Shown: positions 6,971 to 13,783 of the stretch, one piece after another
Numbering within the stretch: position 1 is the first letter of the stretch
Layout: each line of letters begins with the position of its first letter
DNA from: DATHVR01 sp035461175
Lineage (GTDB): Bacteria; Actinomycetota; Acidimicrobiia; Spongiisociales; ZC4RG35
Length of the DNA: 18,448 nucleotides
Direction: 5' to 3'
Assembly: GCA_035461175.1 (NCBI GenBank)
Contig: DATHVR010000166.1
Location: 1 to 18,448, forward strand
Notes under the pieces: generated by a model
Told to the model about the DNA's origin: nothing
What the model saw: only the letters and a program-made list of their open reading frames with translations
Database searches by the model: none
Position numbers and translations under genes: made by a program

Positions 6971-7063
6971 GCAGGGGGTCACCTGTCGGCCGACGCGCGG
7001 TACCCGGGAGGCTCGCTCCCGACCCGAACCCTGGTTGAACCTTTCGACAGGCTGACCCCCTGC
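6971..7063. repeat. Long inverted repeat in the divergent intergenic region
   Basis: The left arm, 6971-6988, is the reverse complement of the right arm, 7045-7063, apart from one extra C in the right arm (arms of 18 and 19 bases, 56-bp centre). The centre holds a smaller hairpin, CGGGAG (7005-7010) with CTCCCG (7016-7021), and the left arm runs into a perfect palindrome GTCGGCCGAC (6985-6994). The element occupies most of the space between the SLH gene (start 6890) and the regulator gene (start 7165). It could be a palindromic repeat element, a structured 5' leader of the SLH message, or a regulatory site. Confidence 0.75.
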
Positions 7064-7093
7064 GCATACGACGGCCACATTGCCAACCGGTCC

Positions 7094-7137
7094 TGAAGAA
7101 GCGCTGAAAGGCAACTGAAGGCTCTGCTGGCTACTCT
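7094..7137 (+). promoter_or_regulatory. Candidate SARP operator (three 11-bp-spaced repeats) and -10 box for the regulator gene
   Basis: TGAAGAA (7094), TGAAAGG (7105) and TGAAGGC (7116) are direct heptamers starting exactly 11 bp apart. A TAnnnT-type -10 box, TACTCT (7132-7137), follows 9 bases after the last repeat, so the repeats cover the -35 region, which otherwise lacks a consensus hexamer. Heptamer direct repeats one helical turn apart and about 8 bp from the -10 are the known arrangement of SARP-family operators. The expected start site (about 7144) leaves a short leader with GAGGA before the GTG at 7165. Autoregulation is an inference. Confidence 0.5.
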
Positions 7138-7164
7138 CCGGGAGGCGCCAGGCGAGGAATAACG

Positions 7165-10047
7165 GTGGAGTTCAGTGCTTTGGGGCCACTGCGAGTGGTT
7201 GCCGAGGGGGAAGAACTTGCGCTGTCCCCGATTCCGCGCCGCCTCCTGGCCGCCCTCCTTCTCGAGCACGGCTCCCCCGTACCCGCCGATCGCCTCATCT
7301 TCGCCGTGTGGGGCGACGCTCCGCCGGCGACGGCGCGCAATACCCTGCAGGCCCACATCTCCGGACTTCGCCGCCGTCTTCCCGGAGTGATCGAATCCGA
7401 CGGCGGCAGCTACCGCCTCGCCCTGTCCGGCGCGCAGGACGCGGCGGCCACCTTCGAACAACTGTCGGCTCGCGCCCGGGCTGCGTTCGACCGGGGGGCT
7501 TACGAAGAATCGGCCCAACGGGCCGGCGCCGCACTCGAGCTCTGGCGGGGCAACCCCTTCCCCGAACTCGACACCCCGCGCGCCGGGGCCGAGGCGGAGC
7601 GGCTCCGTGCCCTCCACGACTCGACCCAGCTGGTCCTGGCCCGGGCCCTCATCGCCTCCGGAAGATCTGCGGAGGCCGTGGGCGGCCTTCGATCACTGGT
7701 CGCCCAGTGGCCGCTCCACGAGCCCTACTGGGAACAACTGATGTTGGCCTACTACTCGGCGGGCCGCCAGACCGATGCCCTCCGTACCTTCAACCAGGTA
7801 CGCGATCTGCTGGCCGAGGAGATGGGCCTCTCTCCGGGATCGGCCCTGCTCGAACTGGAGGAGCGGATCCTGATCCGGGACCCGGATCTCGCCCCCCGCC
7901 GACCGCCGGTGCCCAACAACCTCCCCGACCCCGACGACACCTTCGTCGGCCGCATCGAGGAACTGGCCCGCCTGGAGACGGAACTGGCCACGCGGCGCCT
8001 GGTCACGATCGTGGGCGGTCCCGGGATGGGCAAGACCCGGCTCGCCCTGGAAACGGCCCGCAAGCTCGTCGGCCGCTTTCCGGGTGGGGTCTGGCTCGCC
8101 CGCCTGGTGGAGGCCGGCCGCGCCTCCGATGTGTCGGCGACGATCGCCGCCGCCGCCCGGGCCCCCGACAACCTGGAAGGCCTGACCGAACTCGCCGCCG
8201 CTCTCGCCCAGCGCCCCAGCCTCCTCATCCTGGACAATTGCGAGCATGTGGTGGAAGCGGTCCGCGAATTCCTCTCCGCCGCCCGGGGGCCGATGCGGGT
8301 GCTGGCCACCAGTCGGACCGCGCTCGGGGCTCCCGGGGAGACAATCCTCCGGCTCGGCCCGCTGGGGGGTGCCGGCGCCGCATCGGCATCGGCCGGCCCG
8401 GTGCGCCTGTTCCTCGACCGTGCCGCCGCCTTCGATCCGCCCGATGAGCCCTGGGACCCCCGCCAGCTGGAGGAGGTCTGCCGGCGCGCAGGAGGGATCC
8501 CCCTCGCATTGGAACTCATGGCAAGCTGGGTAGCGGCGGCGGGGCTGTCCCATGCCGCCTCTCGCTCCCTTTCTCCCCCCGCCCATGAGCGGGCCGGGAC
8601 CACCCCCCATCATGGCTCCCTGGCCGAGGCGATCTCCTGGACCTTCGATCTCCTCGACCCCGCCGGTCAGTCCTCGTTTGCCGCCGCCTCGGTGTTCGCC
8701 GGCAGCTTCGGCGCCGAAGCTTTCCGGGCCGTGTGCATCCCCGATCTGTCCGACCACGAAGTTGTCGACCAACTCGTGGGACTGGCCGAATCGTCGCTCC
8801 TCGACGTCGAGGCCGGCCCCAACGGCATCCGCCGCTACCGCATGCTCGAGCCGTTACGGGAGTACGCCGGGCAGCGCCAGACCCTCGACCCCACCATCGC
8901 GGACCGCCATGCCGACTGGTACGCCCACCGAGCCGCTCAGGTGGCGACGCTGGCCCGCGGCCCCGAGGAAGGGACCTCCTTCCAGGAGGTGGATCGTGAG
9001 ATCGCCGACTTCCGGCAGGCGATGCGTCATTTGCAGGATGACGGCCGCCACGACAGGGTGGCGGCGATCGCCACGGCGCTGCAGCGCTACTGGTTCGCCC
9101 GCTACCTGGGGTGGGAGGCGGAGAAGTGGCTGGCCGAGGCGCTGGCCGGCGAGCTGGGGGCGTCACGGCTCGCCACCCTGCTCTCGGCCGGCTGGGCCTC
9201 CTATAGCGTGGCCGACTACCTCCGGGCCGAGAGCTACTACCGAGAGGCGCGGCAACTTGCGGTGATACAGGACGACCGGGTGGCCGAGGCTCAGGCTCTC
9301 TACGGTCTGGCTCGTATTCACCTTCCCCGGCGATTCCAGGACGGAGAAGCCCTACTGCACCGGGCGTTGCGGCTCTTCGAGCAGACCGGGATGCCCATCG
9401 AAGCCGCGGAATGCCGGCTGTGGTTCGGGCTCCGGGCCGCGAACCGGGGCGACTCGGACGGCGCCCGGCGATGGCTGCCCGAGGCGATCGCCGACCTCGA
9501 TTCTTTCGGGTATCGGGGCCTGGTGTCAGTCGGTCATCGCTATCTCTCCCTGGCTGCCTGGCACGACGCCGCCGAGGACGAGGCGCGAACCCACCTGGCG
9601 GCGGCCGAAGATCACGCCCGCGCCACCGACGACAAGCGTGCCATCGGGGGTGCCCTCATCCAGCGGGCCATGGTCGAAGGCAGGTGGGGAGATCCCGCGG
9701 TGGCGGCGGCTGCCCTGGCCGACGCCATCGAGCCGCTGCCGGCCGGTGCCGATATCGACCATTGCCTGATCCTGTTCGGCGCCTTCCCGATGCTGCTCCG
9801 GTTCGGACGCTACGCGGCTGCCGGCCGGCTACTCGGCCACCTCGATCGCGTCTATGAGGAGTACGGGTGGACTCAGATCGATGAGCGGATTCCTTACGTT
9901 GTTGAGATTCGGTCCCGGCTCGCCGCCGAGGATATCGAGCCTCGAGCCCCGGGAGTGGCACCGGCCGAGCTGGCCCAAGAGATCCTGAGCGTGATGCAAG
10001 AAGTTGCCCGCCAGGAGCGCCAGACTCAGACGCTGTCAGTCAGGTGA
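7165..10047 (+). CDS. SARP/AfsR-type transcriptional regulator: winged helix, BTAD, STAND ATPase, helical repeats
   Basis: 960 residues. Residues 1-87 form an OmpR-like winged-helix DNA-binding domain opening FSALGPLRV, with RRLLAALLL and TLQAHISGLRRRL as the recognition region. Residues 93-245 are a bacterial transcriptional activation domain (ELWRGNPFPEL, EPYWEQLMLAYYSAGRQTDAL). A STAND/NB-ARC ATPase follows, with Walker A GGPGMGKT (284-291), Walker B LLILDN (353-358), a sensor-like VLATSRTALG (379-388) and GGIPLAL (443-449). The C-terminal third is helical and TPR-like (about 665-900). Such proteins are nucleotide-switched activators, often of secondary metabolism or envelope genes; the target here is unknown. 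GTG 7165 has GAGGA six bases upstream and begins the first beta strand. It is divergent from the SLH gene and overlaps the next gene tail to tail. Confidence 0.9.
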   Translation: MEFSALGPLRVVAEGEELALSPIPRRLLAALLLEHGSPVPADRLIFAVWGDAPPATARNTLQAHISGLRRRLPGVIESDGGSYRLALSGAQDAAATFEQLSARARAAFDRGAYEESAQRAGAALELWRGNPFPELDTPRAGAEAERLRALHDSTQLVLARALIASGRSAEAVGGLRSLVAQWPLHEPYWEQLMLAYYSAGRQTDALRTFNQVRDLLAEEMGLSPGSALLELEERILIRDPDLAPRRPPVPNNLPDPDDTFVGRIEELARLETELATRRLVTIVGGPGMGKTRLALETARKLVGRFPGGVWLARLVEAGRASDVSATIAAAARAPDNLEGLTELAAALAQRPSLLILDNCEHVVEAVREFLSAARGPMRVLATSRTALGAPGETILRLGPLGGAGAASASAGPVRLFLDRAAAFDPPDEPWDPRQLEEVCRRAGGIPLALELMASWVAAAGLSHAASRSLSPPAHERAGTTPHHGSLAEAISWTFDLLDPAGQSSFAAASVFAGSFGAEAFRAVCIPDLSDHEVVDQLVGLAESSLLDVEAGPNGIRRYRMLEPLREYAGQRQTLDPTIADRHADWYAHRAAQVATLARGPEEGTSFQEVDREIADFRQAMRHLQDDGRHDRVAAIATALQRYWFARYLGWEAEKWLAEALAGELGASRLATLLSAGWASYSVADYLRAESYYREARQLAVIQDDRVAEAQALYGLARIHLPRRFQDGEALLHRALRLFEQTGMPIEAAECRLWFGLRAANRGDSDGARRWLPEAIADLDSFGYRGLVSVGHRYLSLAAWHDAAEDEARTHLAAAEDHARATDDKRAIGGALIQRAMVEGRWGDPAVAAAALADAIEPLPAGADIDHCLILFGAFPMLLRFGRYAAAGRLLGHLDRVYEEYGWTQIDERIPYVVEIRSRLAAEDIEPRAPGVAPAELAQEILSVMQEVARQERQTQTLSVR

Positions 10048-10428
10048 GATCCGGCTGGCGGCGGCCGTCTCGAGCCGTGACTTCAGATCCGGCATCTCGT
10101 CGAGGAGTTGACGCAGGTCCCATCCCATCGCCACCGCCACCTCGCAGGGAGTGGTGGCGATGACCGATGCGTTCCGCCCCTCCAGTACCAGAACCCCGAT
10201 CTCCCCGAAGTAGTCGCCCGGGCCGAGGTCGGTGATGTGGCGGCCTTCCCGGTGCACGGTTACGAACCCCGACAGGAGGATGTAGAACTTGGTGGGGAGG
10301 TCTCCCTCCTCGACCAGGACGGTGCCGCGAGGATGTGACTCGACCCGCATCATCGCAGCGAGTTCCTCGCGATGCTCTGCGGAGACGTCCGTAAGCAGCC
10401 CTACCGATTCCAACCTGGTCGCGTCCAT
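10036..10428 (-). CDS. Stand-alone cyclic-nucleotide-binding domain protein
   Basis: A 130-residue protein consisting almost entirely of one cNMP-binding (CAP_ED) domain: LLTDVSAEHREELAAMM, HPRGTVLVEEGD, FYILLSGFVTVHREG, then GDYFGEIGVLVLEGRNASVIA. The phosphate-binding cassette keeps the glutamate (GEIG) and arginine (RNAS) that contact the nucleotide in known cAMP receptors, so ligand binding is plausible. There is no DNA-binding HTH, transporter or kinase domain, so it is not itself a Crp-type regulator; it may act on a partner. ATG 10428 has GGAGG 5 bases upstream. Its last 12 bp overlap the end of the SARP gene on the opposite strand. It lies 138 bp downstream of the cytochrome cluster in the same direction and may be partly cotranscribed. 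Confidence 0.88.
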   Translation of the reverse strand: MDATRLESVGLLTDVSAEHREELAAMMRVESHPRGTVLVEEGDLPTKFYILLSGFVTVHREGRHITDLGPGDYFGEIGVLVLEGRNASVIATTPCEVAVAMGWDLRQLLDEMPDLKSRLETAAASRISPD

Positions 10429-10495
10429 TCCATCCTCCGGGATTTCAGGGCGACAACGCTACCGGAAAGGAACTCTCCGCGGGCCCACACGGGGG

Positions 10496-10557
10496 CACAG
10501 ATCCGTTCTGTGGGTCGAAACCGACGGTTCTGTAGTCATCTCCGGACCACAGAACGG
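10496..10557. promoter_or_regulatory. Cluster of GTTCTGT half-sites and palindromes upstream of the cNMP-binding gene
   Basis: GTTCTGT occurs at 10505 and 10527, and its reverse complement ACAGAAC at 10549: three half-sites starting exactly 22 bp apart, thus on one helix face. The outer two are the cores of an 11-bp perfect inverted repeat, CCGTTCTGTGG (10503-10513) and CCACAGAACGG (10547-10557). CACAGA (10496-10501) and TCTGTG (10507-10512) form a further 17-bp palindrome. The region lies between the TAG of the small membrane protein (10567) and the start of the cNMP-binding gene (10428). It may be an operator; as a long-loop hairpin without a T run it is a weaker terminator candidate. Confidence 0.5.
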
Positions 10558-10566
10558 TATTTCGGG

Positions 10567-10923
10567 CTAGGCGGCGCGGGCCTGGATCTCCTCGTACTGC
10601 TTCAGGCCGACCATGAAGGCCGCAAAGATGATCACCGAGACCACCAGATAGGTGATGGGGATGATGCGGATCTCGAAGGGACCCAGGCCCTCGATGTTCT
10701 CGGGGCGGGGGCCCCGGGGGGCATAGAGGACGAACAGCAGGGAGTTGATCGCCAACCATCCCGACACCGCTGCCCCTGTGACCAGGAAGGCGAGCTTCTT
10801 GCCCAGGTTGGTGAAGGTGAGCAGGAAGATCGACCCGTAGAACACGATCACCGAGGCGATGAAGAGCAGGATTCCAGTGACGAACAGGTTGGCGGACAGC
10901 AACTCGCGCATCAGCTCGCGCAT
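10567..10923 (-). CDS. Small three-helix membrane protein of the cytochrome bc operon
   Basis: 118 residues with hydrophobic segments at about 12-36, 44-67 and 86-106, a basic pair KK at 42-43 and a Pro/Arg loop APRGPRPEN (68-76). I do not recognise a family. There are no cysteines or histidines to bind metal or haem, so it is not a redox subunit. Its ATG shares ATGA with the stop of the dihaem cytochrome c gene, so it is almost certainly translated with that subunit. That suggests an accessory or assembly subunit of the bc complex. A second in-frame ATG lies four codons in (MRELMREL), with either usable. It is the last gene of the tight cluster; a 138-base gap follows. Confidence 0.75.
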   Translation of the reverse strand: MRELMRELLSANLFVTGILLFIASVIVFYGSIFLLTFTNLGKKLAFLVTGAAVSGWLAINSLLFVLYAPRGPRPENIEGLGPFEIRIIPITYLVVSVIIFAAFMVGLKQYEEIQARAA

Positions 10924-12872
10924 CAGGGACCAACCTCCTCGTCACCCATCCCGGTCAGGTCACCGCCGCGGAGATACTCCGCCAGCAACTGGATGTCATC
11001 GATCGTCATGATCTGGCCGAAGGCGGGCATCCGGCCGGAGCCGAAGCCGTTGAGGCCGTAGGGCGTCTCGGCCTCGGACCCGTTGATGATGAACTGGACG
11101 AGCAGGTCGTCTTCGGGCACCTCGGCGGGGGGCCCGAACTGGACGGTGGGACGCCCGTCCCACAACGCCGGGCCGAAGCCGCCGGAGCCGGCCTCGAGGG
11201 TGAAGGGGACGCCGGCACTGAACCCGGCCGTGTGACAGCGGGCGCACATTCCGTTGTAGAGCAGCACGGCCCGTTCGGCGTCTTCGACGTTCCCGTCGAA
11301 GGCCGCCTCGCCCACGCCTTCGATGTCGATCTCCCACCGAGCCGCGTCGAGTGCCTCTTCCAGGTATGCCAGACCGGCCTCGGCCGAGGTCCGGATCGGG
11401 TCGATGTTGTTGGCGGTGACGTTGACGTTGAGGGCCAGCGATTCCCAGCCGGCGACGACGGTGCCGGCGGCATCGACGTCAGGCTCACCAGAGGTGGCTT
11501 CGTTGGCGGGGTCGAGGTTGGGGACGACCGCCGCCGCCGGCCGCGTCTCTTCGACGGCGTTGGTGAGCAGCGACGACAGCTGATTCTCGGCGTCGGTGGA
11601 GAGGCCGTCACCATCCGGGTCTTGACCGGCATCCAGGACGGCCCGAGCATCCGTGGCGGCCTGGGTCACCTCGGCAGAGGCGCCCTCGGCCGCGGCTGCT
11701 TCTTCGAGCGCGGTGACGAAGTCCGTGGCACCGTCGAGGTCGAAATCGTCCGGAGCGTCAACCTCGGTGACGGTGTCGGCGATCTCGGCCAGGGCGGCGG
11801 AGGCGGCTTCGGAGATCCCGACGGCGGAGTCGACCACTCCCCGATCGAAGGTCTCGGCGGCCGCCTCGGCGATCGGCTCCAGGACCGGATACGCCGTTGT
11901 CGCCGACTCGAGCTCATCGACGATGGCGCTGGCCGTGGTCAGGTCGTCGGCGCCTTCCACCGTTTGCGGGTTCTCGGGGTCGAACGCGATCGGTTCGATC
12001 ACGGTCAGGTACTCGACCAGCTGATTGCCGATCTCCACGAGCCCGGTTTCGGCCGCATCGGATAGGCCGTCGCCGTCGGTGTCGATTCCCTCGGCAGCAC
12101 CGTCGAGGAGCGCCCGTGCCTCCCGGGCGAAGTCGTCCAGGGGTCCCGCCTGCTCGGGAGCGAGGTTGATCTCGGCGACGAGCTGGCGCTGGGCGAGGAT
12201 GGCGCCTTCGACGGTGGCATCGGCACCCTCGAGACGGTTGGCCTGAGTCTGGCGGATCTCGGCGTCGAACTCGGCCACGACGTCGCTCTGACGTATCTGG
12301 ATGGTCTTGAGGTAGTTGACGACGTCCTGGACCTGGGATTCGTTCATCGGGCCGCCGCCGGCGAGGCCCCAGGCCGGCATCGGAGTGTTGCCCCGGCCAT
12401 GAGTGATCCAGAAGTTGACCTCGTCCTCGTCGTAGCGGTAGAAGACGTCGTTGAGCGAGGGGGCATCCCAGCTGACGGTGACCCCGGAGCGCTTCTCGAC
12501 GTACTGGGCGACACCGCCCACGCCCTCGGGGCCGTGACAGGAGAAGCACTCGTAGCCTTCGGGTGGGGCCCCGGCCAGGATCTCACCCCGGGCGACCGAC
12601 TCGTCGTCGAACTGCCCTACGAACCCGTCCTGACGCTGCTGCTCGCCGAGGAAGTAGAGGGGCAGGGAGACGGCGAGGAAGGCCGAGAGCAGGACGGCCG
12701 CCTTCTGAGTCGTCTCGAGGCGCCGGGTCTCCATGACCTCGTCGGTCGTGCCGGGTGCCAGGTTGGAGGGCACCTCCTCGGGCCCCCGCCGGCGCAGGGC
12801 GGCAACGAGGATGAAACCGAGCCAGGCAATTCCGCCGATGGCGGCGAGAGTGATCACGATGCTCGAAGACAT
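10923..12872 (-). CDS. Membrane-anchored dihaem cytochrome c with a large calcium-loop insert
   Basis: 649 residues. Two N-terminal helices (about 4-26 and 57-76) place the rest outside the cytoplasm. Haem domain 1 has CFSCH (109-113) with likely Met ligand M165 (NTPMPAWG). Haem domain 2 has CARCH (543-547) with M615 (GRMPAFG). The two are separated by about 350 residues that are acidic and Ala-rich. This stretch contains two EF-hand-like loops, DTDGDGLSDAAE (264-275) and DPDGDGLSTDAE (418-429), plus a degenerate third at 376-387. Dihaem cytochromes c usually have adjacent domains, so the insert is unusual. The position after Rieske and cytochrome b argues that it is the cytochrome c1-equivalent electron acceptor of the complex. 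It starts at ATG 12872, 38 bases after the Rieske gene, and overlaps the next gene by ATGA. Confidence 0.9.
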   Translation of the reverse strand: MSSSIVITLAAIGGIAWLGFILVAALRRRGPEEVPSNLAPGTTDEVMETRRLETTQKAAVLLSAFLAVSLPLYFLGEQQRQDGFVGQFDDESVARGEILAGAPPEGYECFSCHGPEGVGGVAQYVEKRSGVTVSWDAPSLNDVFYRYDEDEVNFWITHGRGNTPMPAWGLAGGGPMNESQVQDVVNYLKTIQIRQSDVVAEFDAEIRQTQANRLEGADATVEGAILAQRQLVAEINLAPEQAGPLDDFAREARALLDGAAEGIDTDGDGLSDAAETGLVEIGNQLVEYLTVIEPIAFDPENPQTVEGADDLTTASAIVDELESATTAYPVLEPIAEAAAETFDRGVVDSAVGISEAASAALAEIADTVTEVDAPDDFDLDGATDFVTALEEAAAAEGASAEVTQAATDARAVLDAGQDPDGDGLSTDAENQLSSLLTNAVEETRPAAAVVPNLDPANEATSGEPDVDAAGTVVAGWESLALNVNVTANNIDPIRTSAEAGLAYLEEALDAARWEIDIEGVGEAAFDGNVEDAERAVLLYNGMCARCHTAGFSAGVPFTLEAGSGGFGPALWDGRPTVQFGPPAEVPEDDLLVQFIINGSEAETPYGLNGFGSGRMPAFGQIMTIDDIQLLAEYLRGGDLTGMGDEEVGP

Positions 12873-12910
12873 GCCTCAGCCCACCGTCGCAGGAGATAGA
12901 GGAGTGCGGT

Positions 12911-13783
12911 TCATATGCAAGAAGGGCCGCGAGGGTACTCGACCGACGCGTCGGGAGCGCGCGGGGTCTCGATGATCGCGCCGGTGCGGATCACCAGTTC
13001 GCCGGAGTCGTTGACCTGGACCACGAACCGGTCCAGGTTGCGCGGCGCCGGACCATCGAAGTACTCGCCCACCGAGTTGTACTTGGAACCGTGGCAGGGG
13101 CATTCGAACCCCTGGGAGGTGGTGCACCACGGCACCCGACAGCCGAGATGGACGCAGCGCTGATACAGGGCCATGAACCCACCGGCGGCCACATCCCGGC
13201 CCTCGTACTGGCTGGAGAGAGCGGCGGGGGCAGGAACCACGTAGGCGCGCGCCTCGGGGATGAAGAGTGGCACCACGGCGCCGTCGCTGTCGCGGGTCTG
13301 ATCCTCGATGTCTGCCAGCGCCCCGGCCACGATGTCGGCTCCGAATCCACCGGTGACACGCGGCCACAGGAAAGCGAGGAATCCGATGCCCAGGCCGGCG
13401 GTCCACATCCCGAAAGTGGCGCCGAGAGCACGGTTGAAGAACTGACGGCGGGTGACGCCCGACTCTTCGGGCGACACCTCGACCACCCGCTGGGCCTCCA
13501 CCACGCTGACGCCGGTCGGCTCGTACTCGACCTCCTCGGTCTCGGGCTCCGGCTCCTCGGCCATCTCGGCCGGCTCGGGCTCGGGCTCGGGCTCGGGGGC
13601 CACCGGCACCGGCTCGACCCGGACTCCGCGCAGCGATTGGTCGGCGGTGCGGGCATCGCGCTCGACCCGGCCCCGCCAGTCGGTGTCGCCCCGGGTGCGG
13701 CGGAAGGCGACCGCGAAAGCGCCCAGCGCTCCGAAGATCGCCACCACGGCGACGCCGATCAGGATGAGATTGGTCGTAGACAC
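12911..13783 (-). CDS. qcrA: Rieske [2Fe-2S] subunit of the quinol:cytochrome c reductase
   Basis: 290 residues. The cluster ligands are C210 and H212 in CVHLGC and C228 and H231 in CPCHGS, with C215/C230 as the conserved disulphide; YNSVGEYFDGPAPRNL follows as usual. Topology: an N-terminal helix (5-27), then an 85-residue Pro/Glu-rich linker with an EP repeat (63-71), then a Tat-like TRRQFFNR (111-118) and a second helix (about 122-140) before the external Rieske head. Such proteins are delivered by Tat after cluster insertion. Actinobacterial QcrA usually has three helices, so the two-helix build with a long linker is somewhat different. The GTG start follows the TAG of subunit IV with no gap and has GGAGG 7 bases upstream, inside that gene. 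A non-ligand cysteine, C220, lies in the cluster region. Confidence 0.95.
   Translation of the reverse strand: MSTTNLILIGVAVVAIFGALGAFAVAFRRTRGDTDWRGRVERDARTADQSLRGVRVEPVPVAPEPEPEPEPAEMAEEPEPETEEVEYEPTGVSVVEAQRVVEVSPEESGVTRRQFFNRALGATFGMWTAGLGIGFLAFLWPRVTGGFGADIVAGALADIEDQTRDSDGAVVPLFIPEARAYVVPAPAALSSQYEGRDVAAGGFMALYQRCVHLGCRVPWCTTSQGFECPCHGSKYNSVGEYFDGPAPRNLDRFVVQVNDSGELVIRTGAIIETPRAPDASVEYPRGPSCI
13572..13595. repeat. Hexanucleotide tandem repeat (GGCTCG)x4 in the Rieske gene
   Basis: Four perfect copies of GGCTCG encode the Pro-Glu repeat in the linker of the Rieske protein. Because the unit is six bases, gain or loss by slippage would change the linker length by two residues without shifting the frame. 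Confidence 0.85.

Noticed and set aside
6971..7063. CRISPR array or IS terminal repeats
   Set aside because: There are only two arms in inverted orientation, with no spacer periodicity, and no transposase fits in the 56-bp centre.
10036..10428. Crp/Fnr-type transcription factor
   Set aside because: The protein ends right after the nucleotide-binding domain; there is no helix-turn-helix.
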